From positions 85,664 to 149,663 of the forward strand of contig JBBEBG010000009.1 of assembly GCA_040882465.1 (NCBI GenBank): a stretch of DNA of 64,000 nt. Reading direction: 5' to 3'. This document shows, one piece after another, positions 9,048 to 17,084 of the stretch (its first letter is position 1; each line of letters begins with the position of its first letter). A program made the translations under genes and the position numbers. The notes beneath the pieces are model-generated. The model was not told the DNA's origin and searched no databases. It worked only from the letters and a program-made list of their open reading frames with translations. This DNA comes from Gemmatimonadota bacterium. Lineage in GTDB: Bacteria; Gemmatimonadota; Gemmatimonadetes; Longimicrobiales; Gaopeijiaceae.

Positions 9048-9153
9048 AGTCGCGCGGGAAGCAACCGCCAGACGCGACCGGAACGTCCCCGTTTCGGACC
9101 GGGTCTCTACCTCCGGAGTCCGGACTCGAAGAAGACCACAGCGAGGTGACCCG

Positions 9154-9885
9154 ATGGTAGAGCTCAACCTCCTCCTCGCCGTCCTGGGGGGCGTCGTGAG
9201 CTTCCTCTCGCCCTGTGTCCTGCCCCTGGTTCCGGCTTACGTGACGTTCATCACCGGGGCGAGCCTCGACGAGCTCACCGACTCCAACCGCAAATTTTCG
9301 CCCGAAGTCCTGAGACACGCGCTCCTGTTCATCGCGGGATTTTCGCTCATTTTTGTTCTGATGGGCGCCTCCGCGAGCTTCATCGGGGGATTCCTCATCA
9401 CCTCACGCCGCGTGTTCGAGGTCGCCGGCGGGATTTTCCTCGTCCTCTTCGGGCTTCTCCTTTCGGAGATCGTGAAGCTTCCGTGGGCGATGCGCGATTG
9501 GCGCGTCCACATGAAGGATCGCCCGGCGGGAAATCTCGGAACGCTCTTCGTGGGGATGGTCTTCGCCTTCGGATGGACCCCCTGCATCGGACCCATCCTC
9601 GGAGGCATTTACACCCTGGCCGCCGGCGAAGAGACTCCGGGGCGCGGAATGCTTCTTCTCGGGGGTTACTCCTTCGGACTCGCGCTTCCCTTCGTCCTGG
9701 CCGCCGTCGGCCTCTCCCGCTTCCTCACGCTTCGACGCCGCATCGGACCGTGGCTCCCCTGGATTCAGAGGGTGAGCGGAATCGCGATGGTGATCTTCGG
9801 GGCCCTCCTTATCACCGGTCAGTTCACCCGGATCGCCGCGGCGCTGGCTCAGGTCACCCCGGACTTCCTCCTGCGTTGGATGTGA
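9154..9885 (+). CDS. ccdA: Cytochrome c biogenesis / thiol-disulfide transporter CcdA
   Basis: 243 residues, about six membrane helices, the normal size for CcdA. The two conserved cysteine motifs are present: FLSPCVLPLVPAY near the N-terminus and FGWTPCIGPILGG in the middle helix. CcdA carries reducing equivalents from cytoplasmic thioredoxin across the membrane, keeping apocytochrome CxxCH cysteines reduced for heme attachment. The ATG at 9154 is chosen because GAGGTGAC lies just upstream and the hydrophobic first helix begins at once. The gene stands directly upstream of three genes for c-type cytochrome fusion proteins, which fits a role in their maturation, though a promoter at 10039 suggests separate transcription. 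Confidence 0.93.
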   Translation: MVELNLLLAVLGGVVSFLSPCVLPLVPAYVTFITGASLDELTDSNRKFSPEVLRHALLFIAGFSLIFVLMGASASFIGGFLITSRRVFEVAGGIFLVLFGLLLSEIVKLPWAMRDWRVHMKDRPAGNLGTLFVGMVFAFGWTPCIGPILGGIYTLAAGEETPGRGMLLLGGYSFGLALPFVLAAVGLSRFLTLRRRIGPWLPWIQRVSGIAMVIFGALLITGQFTRIAAALAQVTPDFLLRWM

Positions 9886-10038
9886 TGGACGGCCGCGACT
9901 CGGGGATGGGACCGCGGGGGAGCGAACGGGGTATTCAACAATATGTCCGAGTCTCGTGTCCTTTAGGTCAGGCCGGCGTAACGCATGGGGACGCGTGACG
10001 CGGGCGCACCGGGACGGGTTCGAGGAGGCCGTTCGCAC

Positions 10039-10068
10039 TTGACTCCCGCTTCACCCGCCCGTGATACT
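10039..10068 (+). promoter_or_regulatory. Putative promoter of cytochrome-copper monooxygenase gene A1
   Basis: TTGACT (10039-10044) and GATACT (10063-10068) are separated by 18 bases. The start codon is 65 bases further on, preceded by GAGGAG. Found by eye. Confidence 0.5.
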
Positions 10069-10133
10069 CAGAATGCTGGAGATTTCCACGAACGTCGGTG
10101 AATCCACGTACTTGGGATTGAGGAGAACAGGCA

Positions 10134-11486
10134 ATGCAAGACGGAACGACGCGCCGCTGGAGCTGGTCGCAGCTCCGGTACTCGGCCCCGGTGATCGCGC
10201 TGCTCGCGGTATTTGCGCTGCACGGGGAGGCGTTTTCCACGGAGCACGCTCAGGATCCCGACGACGAGGATGTGACCTTTACGAAGGACGTCGCCCGGAT
10301 TCTCCAGGAGAACTGTCAGGTTTGCCATCAGCCCGGCTCGATCGGGCCCATGGCGCTGATGACCTATGATCAGGTTCGTCCGTGGGGGGCCGTGATCAAG
10401 GATCGGGTAGTCCATCGCGAGATGCCGCCCTATCAGTACGACACCGATGTCGGCGTGCAGGATCTCAAATACGATCCCCGGATGAGCGACGAGGAGATCC
10501 AGGCCATCGTGGCCTGGGTGGACAGCGGGATGCCGATGGGTGACCCGGCGGACATGCCCCCGCCCGCCGTTTGGCCCGATCCGTCCGAGTTCCGCCTCGC
10601 CGAGCGATTCGGCCGCGCCCCCGACGTCATCGTGACTTCGACGCCTTACGACGTGCCCGGGATCGGCCAGGACCGCTGGTGGCAGCCGACCGTCGAGACG
10701 GGGATCACCGAGGACCGGTGCATCATGGCGATCGAGACCAAGCCCGCGGTCGCGGCGCGCATGGTGACGCACCACGCCAACTCGTACTTCAGCGTGAATG
10801 GCCGTCAGGCCGCGATGCTCTCGGAGTTCGCGATCGGGAAGATCGGCGAGATCGTCCCCGAGGACGCTTGCCGCACGGCACCCGCCAACTCGCAAGTGAG
10901 TTGGGACATTCACTACTGGCCCAACGGCGAGGACATCGACGACGCCGTCGTCCAGATCGGGATCTGGTTTTACCCCGCCGAGCGCGAAGTCGAGACCTAC
11001 CGGCAGGACCTGACGCTCTATATGCTGAGCGGCGGAGTCGGCGGACGGGGTTACGACATCGCTCCGCACGGCACGCTGATGACGCAGGGCTTCCGGAGCT
11101 TCAACACTCCGGTCCGCATCGACAGCTTCCAGCCGCACGGACACACCCGGCTGGTCGCCATGTCGCTCCAGATTCTTCGAGCCAATGGCCGTCTCGAGAT
11201 GGTCAGCATGGTTTCGAACTGGAACGCGCTCTGGCACCACAGCCACATCTATCAGGATCACGCATCGCCGCTCCTCGCCGTCGGCGACCAGCTTGTCCTG
11301 ACCGGTTGGTACGACAACACGGCCAACAACCGTTACAACCCTGACCCGGATCAATGGGTCAGCATCGGGGACCGAACGGCGGACGAGATGTCGCACGCGT
11401 GGCTCGCGGTGACGCATCTCGATCAGGAAGGATACGAGGAGATTCTGGCCGAGCGTCAGGCGCAGACGACGCCCACGACCGACTGA
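10134..11486 (+). CDS. A1: c-type cytochrome fused to PHM-like (Cu2_monooxygenase) copper monooxygenase domain
   Basis: 450 residues with a signal-type hydrophobic segment near residues 18-35. Residues ~45-135 form a small cytochrome c with heme motif CQVCH (61-65) and a likely distal Met in EMPPYQYD. The rest carries the ligand order of peptidylglycine/dopamine-type copper monooxygenases: the His pair in VTHHAN (213, 214) and the His in WDIHYW (260) for the first copper, then HGH (335, 337) and the Met of ADEMSHAW (419) for the second. In PHM the equivalent ligands are His107, His108, His172, His242, His244 and Met314. The tethered heme could deliver electrons in place of ascorbate (inference). 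Substrate unknown. Paralogues A2 and A3 follow. GAGGAG upstream supports the ATG at 10134. Confidence 0.8.
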   Translation: MQDGTTRRWSWSQLRYSAPVIALLAVFALHGEAFSTEHAQDPDDEDVTFTKDVARILQENCQVCHQPGSIGPMALMTYDQVRPWGAVIKDRVVHREMPPYQYDTDVGVQDLKYDPRMSDEEIQAIVAWVDSGMPMGDPADMPPPAVWPDPSEFRLAERFGRAPDVIVTSTPYDVPGIGQDRWWQPTVETGITEDRCIMAIETKPAVAARMVTHHANSYFSVNGRQAAMLSEFAIGKIGEIVPEDACRTAPANSQVSWDIHYWPNGEDIDDAVVQIGIWFYPAEREVETYRQDLTLYMLSGGVGGRGYDIAPHGTLMTQGFRSFNTPVRIDSFQPHGHTRLVAMSLQILRANGRLEMVSMVSNWNALWHHSHIYQDHASPLLAVGDQLVLTGWYDNTANNRYNPDPDQWVSIGDRTADEMSHAWLAVTHLDQEGYEEILAERQAQTTPTTD

Positions 11487-11545
11487 GAGCCGGCCGGCTC
11501 TCCCTTGGCCCTCGGAGCGTGCCAGGAAAAGGGGGCAGTGATCGG

Positions 11546-11583
11546 GGGAGCCTCTCCAGTGGCACTGGGGGGGCTCCCTCGTT
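11546..11583 (+). terminator. Strong two-part hairpin between A1 and B1, possible terminator
   Basis: GGGAGCC (11546-11552) pairs with GGCTCCC (11572-11578), and inside it CCAGTG pairs with CACTGG around one base. The T run after it is short, so termination may be partial. A separate perfect palindrome, GAGAGCCGGCCGGCTCTC, covers 11485-11502 over the A1 stop codon. Confidence 0.5.
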
Positions 11584-11651
11584 TACCTTCAGTGGTCTGA
11601 GGCGGACAAGTAAAGAGAAGTGGTGGCGGTTTCATCATGAAGGAGATTCGA

Positions 11652-12722
11652 ATGACCAGGATTCGTTTGGCCCTTGGCGGTGCGACCGTCGCCTTGATAG
11701 GGCTGAGTGCTCTACCCCTTCAGGCGCAGGACTGGACGCAACGCGAATTTCCGTTGGCGCCCAGCAATTCCTCGGGGAACTTCGTCGCTCCGTACTTCGA
11801 CGGGTGGTACCTGAACGAGGACGGCTCGTACACGATGGTCTTCGGTTTCATGAACCGGAACGCCGATGATCTCGTCGAGATCCCCCTGGGACCGAACAAC
11901 TTCATCGAGCCGGCGATCTATGACGGAGTGCAGCCCACGTCCTTCCCCGTGGTGAGCTACGGTGGCTTTGGCGGACCGCGCGAGCGCGGGGTATTCGCCG
12001 TCGTCGTCCCCGCGGACTTCACGGGCGACGTTTGGTGGCACCTCACGACGGGTGACTATTCGACGAAGGTTCCGGGTAGGCTCTATTCCCCGGGGCCGGT
12101 TATCAAGGGAGCCTACGAGCTCAGCACCACCCCGATGGCCGAAGGGTCCATGCGACCCCTGGTCGGCTTCTCCCCAGACAACACCTCATGGGGACCGCTC
12201 GGAGTCTGGGCGCCCGAGACGTACCGGACCTCCGTCGGCGAACCGATCGCGGTCACCGTGTGGGCGTACGACCGCGGCGACCGCGAGCTCCGAGACGTGA
12301 ACATGACGCTTTGGAAGTACCAGGGACCGGTCGGGGGACAGATTTCATTCGTCTCCATGGTCGAACCCCCGCCACCTCCTCCTCCCGCGGAGGCTGAGCC
12401 TTCCCCCGCCGGTGGTGCGGATGCAGCCGCGGCGGGCGGTCGTGGCGGCGCGGCTCCTGGGGGCGGGGCCGCGGCGGGCTTCGGAGGGCGCGGCGGCGCA
12501 CAGAATCTGGGGGGGCCCGTGGGACCGCTCACGCCGCAGCAGCCGGTCCGCATTCCGTTGCAGGGAACGGCGCCGAACCAGGGCAAGTTCTCGGCGGCCT
12601 TCGACATGCCCGGCGAATACGTCATCCGCGTTCGGATCGACAACTTCACCTCCGGCGACAGTTCGGCGGGGAACCAGTGCTGCTGGTCGAACGCCTACGT
12701 TCGGGTAGTGGTCACCGAATAG
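11652..12722 (+). CDS. B1: secreted partner protein with Gly/Ala/Pro-rich insert and C-terminal Cys-Cys motif
   Basis: 356 residues. The ATG at 11652 is chosen because AAGGAG lies six bases before it and it begins a clear signal peptide ending LPLQAQ. The body opens with FPLAPSNSSGNFVAPYFDGW, then VFGFMNRNADDLVEIPLGPN, and ends with a beta-rich segment FDMPGEYVIRVRIDNF and NQCCWSNAYVRVVVTE. Paralogue B2 (16220) shares all these blocks, which suggests an N-terminal domain plus an Ig/PKD-like C-terminal domain. Residues ~240-300 are a run of prolines followed by Gly/Ala repeats that B2 lacks. No enzymatic motif is recognised. Its interleaving with the A genes is the best clue to function: a secreted accessory or substrate-binding partner (inference). 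Confidence 0.7.
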   Translation: MTRIRLALGGATVALIGLSALPLQAQDWTQREFPLAPSNSSGNFVAPYFDGWYLNEDGSYTMVFGFMNRNADDLVEIPLGPNNFIEPAIYDGVQPTSFPVVSYGGFGGPRERGVFAVVVPADFTGDVWWHLTTGDYSTKVPGRLYSPGPVIKGAYELSTTPMAEGSMRPLVGFSPDNTSWGPLGVWAPETYRTSVGEPIAVTVWAYDRGDRELRDVNMTLWKYQGPVGGQISFVSMVEPPPPPPPAEAEPSPAGGADAAAAGGRGGAAPGGGAAAGFGGRGGAQNLGGPVGPLTPQQPVRIPLQGTAPNQGKFSAAFDMPGEYVIRVRIDNFTSGDSSAGNQCCWSNAYVRVVVTE

Positions 12723-12773
12723 GTTCGGGTCGGTTTCCGACCCAAGAGTTGTGAGAGCCAAAAATTGTGAGAG

Positions 12774-12807
12774 AAGGGGCCCTCCGCCCACCGGAGGGCC
12801 CCTTTCT
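12774..12807 (+). terminator. Rho-independent terminator after B1
   Basis: A perfect 13-base stem, AAGGGGCCCTCCG (12774-12786) with CGGAGGGCCCCTT (12792-12804), a five-base loop, then TCTT. It ends the B1 transcript before the promoter of A2. Confidence 0.85.
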
Positions 12808-12892
12808 TGCAGGGAACGATTTTGAAGGAGCGGGGACGGGCGTGTTCGGCCCCGCGGGACCCCCGGGGCGCACCAAGGGCCAGGGACAACTC

Positions 12893-12922
12893 TTGACGGG
12901 CCCCGGACAGGCGCCACAGAAT
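12893..12922 (+). promoter_or_regulatory. Putative promoter of A2
   Basis: TTGACG (12893-12898) and CAGAAT (12917-12922) are 18 bases apart, similar in layout to the A1 promoter. It lies between the B1 terminator and the A2 start. By eye only. Confidence 0.45.
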
Positions 12923-13019
12923 ACATAGGTCGGGGTATGAAGGTTGTACCACTCGCGATCCGCTATTGCGGGCGCCGCTCGCAGCTGTGGGTCGCCGTCA
13001 CCAGCCTAAGGAGTGGAAC

Positions 13020-14351
13020 ATGAACGATCATCGGTTGAGCGCTTTGCTTGGCCGGGGGCTCTGGGCGGGATTGGTGGCTTTTGCGCTGGTGGGACTCCCC
13101 GTCCTTCAGCAAGAAGCCCTCGCTCTCGATCCGGGAGACGACGAGGATGTGACGTTCACCGCGGACATCGCCCTGATCCTCCAGGAGAACTGTCAGGTCT
13201 GCCACCAGCCGGGCTCGATCGGTCCGATGGCGCTGATGACCTACGAACAGGTTCGCCCCTGGGGCGCGGTGATCAAGGAGCGGGTGGTACATCGTGATAT
13301 GCCTCCCTACCAGTACGACACCGACGTCGGTATCCAGGAATTGAAGTACGATCCCCGGATGAGCGAAGAGGAAATCCAGACGATCGTGGCGTGGGTGGAC
13401 AACGGGATGCCGATGGGTGATCCCGCCGAAATGCCCCCGCCCGTCGAATGGCCCGATCCGGCGCAGTTCCGCCTGATCGAGCGGTTCGGCCGCGCGCCCG
13501 ACTTGATCGTTCGCTCGACGCCTTACACGGTGCCCGCCATCGGCCAGGACCGTTGGTGGCAGCCGGTCGTCGAGACCGGGCTCACGGAGGATCGCTGCAT
13601 CATGGCGATCGAGACCAAACCTTCGGTGGAAGGGCGGATGGTTACTCACCACGCCAACTCCTCCTTCCGGGTGGAAGGCGGCGCCGGTGGCCGGCTCTCC
13701 GAGTATGCGATCGGGAAGATCGGTGAGATCATCCCGGAGGGCGCCTGCCGCACCGCGCCGGCGAACTCTCGGGTGGGCTGGGACATCCACTATTGGCCGA
13801 ACGGCGTCGAGATCGTGGACGCGACGGTCGAGATCGGAATCTGGCTCTATCCGGAAGACTACGAGGGCACCTACCGCCAGACGCTGAGCCTTTACGGGCT
13901 CCAGGGCGGCCGGGGCTTCGATATCGCGCCCCACGGGACGCTGATGACCCAGGGCTTCCACGGATTCGATACTCCGGTCCGGATCGATTCCTTCCAGCCG
14001 CACGGGCACACCCGGCTGGTGGCGATGTCCATGCAGATCCTCCGGGCTAACGGCCGCCTCGAGATGGTCAGCATGGTCTCGAACTGGAGCGCGCTCTGGC
14101 ACCACAGCCACATCTATCAGGACCATGTGGCGCCCCTCCTCGACGTGGGCGACAAGCTCCTGTTGACGGGGTGGTATGACAACACCGCGAACAACCGGTA
14201 CAACCCGGACCCGGACCAGTGGGTGGGAATCGGCGACCGGACTGCGGACGAGATGTCCCACTCGTGGATCGCGGTGACTCACCTCGACCAGGAAGGGTAC
14301 GAGAAGATTCTGGCCGAGCGTCAGGCTCAGGCGACGCCCACGACCGACTGA
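13020..14351 (+). CDS. A2: c-type cytochrome fused to PHM-like copper monooxygenase domain
   Basis: 443 residues, close paralogue of A1. The ATG at 13020 follows AAGGAG by six bases and opens a signal peptide (GLWAGLVAFALVGLPVL). The cytochrome part has ENCQVCHQPG and DMPPYQYD; the monooxygenase part has VTHHAN, GWDIHYWPNG, FQPHGHTRLVAM and ADEMSHSW, so heme and all six expected copper ligands are kept. A1 and A2 are nearly collinear from the heme motif to the shared C-terminus AERQAQ-T-PTTD (AERQAQATPTTD here). It should be periplasmic or secreted and needs cytochrome c maturation. The gene has its own promoter and a strong terminator (14442-14479), so it is probably expressed separately from its neighbours. 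Substrate unknown. Confidence 0.8.
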   Translation: MNDHRLSALLGRGLWAGLVAFALVGLPVLQQEALALDPGDDEDVTFTADIALILQENCQVCHQPGSIGPMALMTYEQVRPWGAVIKERVVHRDMPPYQYDTDVGIQELKYDPRMSEEEIQTIVAWVDNGMPMGDPAEMPPPVEWPDPAQFRLIERFGRAPDLIVRSTPYTVPAIGQDRWWQPVVETGLTEDRCIMAIETKPSVEGRMVTHHANSSFRVEGGAGGRLSEYAIGKIGEIIPEGACRTAPANSRVGWDIHYWPNGVEIVDATVEIGIWLYPEDYEGTYRQTLSLYGLQGGRGFDIAPHGTLMTQGFHGFDTPVRIDSFQPHGHTRLVAMSMQILRANGRLEMVSMVSNWSALWHHSHIYQDHVAPLLDVGDKLLLTGWYDNTANNRYNPDPDQWVGIGDRTADEMSHSWIAVTHLDQEGYEKILAERQAQATPTTD

Positions 14352-14367
14352 GCTGGACCCGGCAACT

Positions 14368-14440
14368 GGCCGTCGGCCCTTAGGCTGGAACCGGCGGCAG
14401 GCTTGGTGACGGAGTTGCGCTGAGGAAACTCGGCGCGAGA
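14368..14440 (+). repeat. Copy 1 of a repeat shared by the 3' flanks of A2 and A3
   Basis: Downstream of A2 the sequence GGCCGTCGGCCC-TTAGGC, ACCGGCGG and TGCGCTGA recurs in the same order downstream of A3 (16028-16102), ending in GGCGCGAGA in both. The shared non-coding flank shows that duplication included the 3' region. Confidence 0.6.
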
Positions 14441-14441
14441 G

Positions 14442-14479
14442 ACTGGGAGGCTTCCAACCGGGGGCCTCCCAGTTTTTTT
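14442..14479 (+). terminator. Rho-independent terminator after A2
   Basis: ACTGGGAGGC (14442-14451) pairs perfectly with GCCTCCCAGT (14464-14473) and is followed by a run of T to 14479. One of the clearest terminators in the window. Confidence 0.92.
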
Positions 14480-14507
14480 GCCTCCTTCTGACCTTTGAAG
14501 AATTTTG

Positions 14508-14537
14508 TTGACTTTTGGGCCCTTGCAGCCCCATTTT
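14508..14537 (+). promoter_or_regulatory. Weak candidate promoter of A3
   Basis: TTGACT (14508-14513) with CATTTT (14532-14537) 18 bases away. The -35 box repeats the TTGAC seen before A1 and A2; the -10 box is poor. Confidence 0.3.
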
Positions 14538-14648
14538 GCCTTAGGATTCCGTGCGGCGCCTGGAGGCCCCTGAGGGGCATTTCGCGGGGTCGGGCACGCT
14601 GGTACGGCGCATCGATGATTCATGGACACCCGTCCCGGAGAGCGCGAC

Positions 14649-16010
14649 ATGCAACACACCACGCCCCCGTGTGATTCGTGGCTGAGTGGATGGACCCGAC
14701 TTTCCATTCTGGCCCTTCTCGCGGTCTTGGCCCTTCCGGGTTCCGCCCTGGCGGCGAACGATCCCGGTGACGAGGTGATTACCTTCACGAAGGACGTGGA
14801 GCGCATCCTCCAGGAAAATTGTCAGGTCTGCCATCAGCCGGACGCGATCGGACCGATGGCCCTGACGAGCTACGAGGAAGTCCGGCCTTGGGCGCCCCTC
14901 ATCCGTGAAGCGGTGCTGAGCCAAAAGATGCCCCCGTATCAGTACGATACCGGGGTGGGGATTCAGGAGCTCCAGAGCGACATGCGCCTGAGCCGAGAGG
15001 AGATCGAGACCCTCGTGGCCTGGGTGGACGCTGGCGCGCCGCAGGGCGACCCCGCGGACGCTCCACCGCCCGTCGCCTGGCCGGATGCGGCGGCATGGGG
15101 TTACGTGGACTTGTACGGACCTCCGGACATCATTGTTCGCTCTGCGCCCTTCGACATCCCGGCCAACGGCCAGGACACCTGGTGGCGGCCGACGGTGGAC
15201 ACCGGCATCACCGAAAGCCGGTGCATGCGGGCAATCCAGACGAAGCCCGTCCTCTCCGGACGCGCGATGACGCACCACGCGAACTCCGTCTTCGTCATGC
15301 CGGGTGATGCGGATGCGTCGGACGACGACGATGGCGCAGCATCGCAGGGCGGCCGGCTCTCCGAATACGCGCTCGGGAAGCTCGGGGAGATTATTCCGGA
15401 AGGCGCATGCCGGACCGCGCCCGCGGGATCTCAGGTTCGGTGGGACATCCACTATTATCCGAGCGGAGTCGACGTCGAAGATCATGTCGTCGAGGTGGGC
15501 ATCTGGCTCTACCCCGAAGACTACGCGGGAAGCTACCGCCAAGATCTCCGGACCTACGGTCTGCAGGGCGACATTGACCTCGCTCCGGGCGGAACCGCGA
15601 TGACGCAGGGATTTCACTCCTTCGACCATCCGGTTCGGATCGACAGCTGGCAGCCGCATGGCCACTTTCGAATGGTCGCGGGGTCCCTCGAGTTCTTCTA
15701 TCCGGAAACGGGACGGCGCGAGCTCATCAGCATGGTGAGCCGGTGGACTGCTCTCTGGCACCATAGCCACGTGTACGACGAAGACGTTGCGCCCCTCCTC
15801 CCCGCAGGCGCTGTGATGGTCCTGACCCAGTGGTACGACAACACCGCCAATAACCCGATCAACCCCGACCCGACGGTCTGGGTCGGCCGGGGATCGCGTA
15901 CCACGGACGAAATGTCCCACAACTGGATCGCGGTCACGCACCTCGACCAGGAAGGGTACGAGCGGATTGTCGCGGAGCGTGAGGCGAAGGCCACGCCCAC
16001 GACGGACTGA
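14649..16010 (+). CDS. A3: c-type cytochrome fused to PHM-like copper monooxygenase domain, more divergent paralogue
   Basis: 453 residues from the ATG at 14649, chosen because CCGGAGAG stands six bases upstream; an in-frame ATG at 14622 is possible. A signal peptide (LSILALLAVLALPGSALAAN) comes first, then the heme motif CQVCHQPDAIGPMAL and KMPPYQYD. Copper ligand motifs are MTHHAN, RWDIHYYP, WQPHGHFRMVAG and TDEMSHNW. It differs from A1/A2 by an acidic insertion after the HH pair (GDADASDDDDGAASQGG), by a shortened section before the 'DLAPGGTAMTQGF' block, and by weaker identity throughout, so it may act on a different substrate. The C-terminus again ends in ATPTTD. All predicted cofactor ligands are kept, so an active enzyme is likely. 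Confidence 0.8.
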   Translation: MQHTTPPCDSWLSGWTRLSILALLAVLALPGSALAANDPGDEVITFTKDVERILQENCQVCHQPDAIGPMALTSYEEVRPWAPLIREAVLSQKMPPYQYDTGVGIQELQSDMRLSREEIETLVAWVDAGAPQGDPADAPPPVAWPDAAAWGYVDLYGPPDIIVRSAPFDIPANGQDTWWRPTVDTGITESRCMRAIQTKPVLSGRAMTHHANSVFVMPGDADASDDDDGAASQGGRLSEYALGKLGEIIPEGACRTAPAGSQVRWDIHYYPSGVDVEDHVVEVGIWLYPEDYAGSYRQDLRTYGLQGDIDLAPGGTAMTQGFHSFDHPVRIDSWQPHGHFRMVAGSLEFFYPETGRRELISMVSRWTALWHHSHVYDEDVAPLLPAGAVMVLTQWYDNTANNPINPDPTVWVGRGSRTTDEMSHNWIAVTHLDQEGYERIVAEREAKATPTTD

Positions 16011-16027
16011 CCCGGAACTCACGCGGG

Positions 16028-16102
16028 GGCCGTCGGCCCGTAGGCCGAGACCGGCGGGCAGGGGTTGTCAAAAGTAGTGCGCTGAAAAGAGTTGGCGCGA
16101 GA
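16028..16102 (+). repeat. Copy 2 of the repeat shared by the 3' flanks of A2 and A3
   Basis: Same ordered blocks as 14368-14440 (GGCCGTCGGCCCGTAGGC, GACCGGCGGGCAG, TGCGCTGAAAAGAGTTGG, GGCGCGAGA). A further inverted repeat lies just after it: GTGGGGA (16110-16116) pairs with TCCCCAC (16158-16164), in the leader of B2. Confidence 0.55.
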
Positions 16103-16219
16103 ATCACCGGTGGGGATCGGAGCCCTCTTTATCTGACAGGCAGAGAGAGGACTTCGGTCCCCACAGCCTTTTCGACTGAACCATCGCACGCCCACAACAC
16201 TGAAATGCTGGAGGAGTCG

Positions 16220-17077
16220 ATGTCCATCCGCCCGGCCGCCCGGGTTTCCGCCGCCACCCCGGCTCTCGTCTTCGCGCTCGCCGTTTCGGCCGCAACGGTG
16301 GAGGCCCAGCAGCCGGCCTTTCCCCTCGCACCCAATCCTCCGACGGGACTCACGGTTTCGCCCTTCTTCGAAGGATGGTTCGCGAACCCCGACGGGACCT
16401 TCGACGTGTCACTCGGCTACTTCAATCGGAACTCGCGCGAATCGCTCTACATCCCGAGGGGACCGGACAACTTCATCGTCCCCGCGGAGTTCGACGGGTT
16501 CCAACCCGAGCACTTCCCGCCCCGTCGGGTCCGGGGGGTCTTCACCATCACCCTCCCGGCGGAGATGGTGGAGGCCGGACAGCGGGTCACCTGGACTCTG
16601 ATCAACCGCGGGGACACCCTCTCCGTCCCCGCCGGCGCGCGCATTCTCTCGTACGAGCTCGCATATGGGCCGATGGCCATGGGCTCCCTTCCGCCCGTCA
16701 TCCGATTCGAGGCTGGAGGCGAGGGAGGACGGGGGCCGCGAGGGATTATGTCGCCGATGACCTTCCGTGCGACGGCGGGTGCCCCGCTCACGTTGCGGCT
16801 CTGGGCCACTGACGAGTCCATGCGGGCGACCGGCGCTAGCTTCCCCGTAGGCGTCTCGTGGGTGACCCACCAGGGGCCGGCGGTCGCCACCTTCACGGAC
16901 GAGGTGATGACCGAAGAGCCGGGAGGAGGCGAAGCCACGGTCACGGTCACCTTCAGCGAGCCTGGTGAATACGTCCTCCGGGCGCAGGCCGACAACTTCG
17001 ACGCTCCGGACAGCGGGGCCGGCGACCAGTGTTGTTGGTCGAACGGCTATTATCGGGTGACCGTCACCCCGGAATAG
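16220..17077 (+). CDS. B2: secreted partner protein, paralogue of B1
   Basis: 285 residues from the ATG at 16220, preceded by GGAGGAG; an in-frame ATG at 16205 adds five residues. A signal peptide runs to VEAQQ. The mature part begins FPLAPNPPTGLTVSPFFEGW and continues GYFNRNSRESLYIPRGPDN, paralleling B1. The C-terminal domain reads FSEPGEYVLRAQADNF and DQCCWSNGYYRVTVTPE, again with the adjacent Cys-Cys-Trp. B2 lacks the Pro/Gly/Ala insert of B1. No catalytic motif is recognised. It follows A3 by about 210 bases, so each B gene sits beside an A gene. Role unknown; a binding or docking partner of the monooxygenases is inference from position alone. The stop is only seven bases from the end of the convergent Bat operon. 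Confidence 0.7.
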   Translation: MSIRPAARVSAATPALVFALAVSAATVEAQQPAFPLAPNPPTGLTVSPFFEGWFANPDGTFDVSLGYFNRNSRESLYIPRGPDNFIVPAEFDGFQPEHFPPRRVRGVFTITLPAEMVEAGQRVTWTLINRGDTLSVPAGARILSYELAYGPMAMGSLPPVIRFEAGGEGGRGPRGIMSPMTFRATAGAPLTLRLWATDESMRATGASFPVGVSWVTHQGPAVATFTDEVMTEEPGGGEATVTVTFSEPGEYVLRAQADNFDAPDSGAGDQCCWSNGYYRVTVTPE

Positions 17078-17084
17078 GCCGCCG

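Noticed and set aside
10068..11417. Long open frame on the minus strand, antisense to A1 (similar ones oppose A2 and A3)
   Set aside because: It mirrors a well-supported gene; the three antisense frames resemble each other only because A1-A3 are paralogues.
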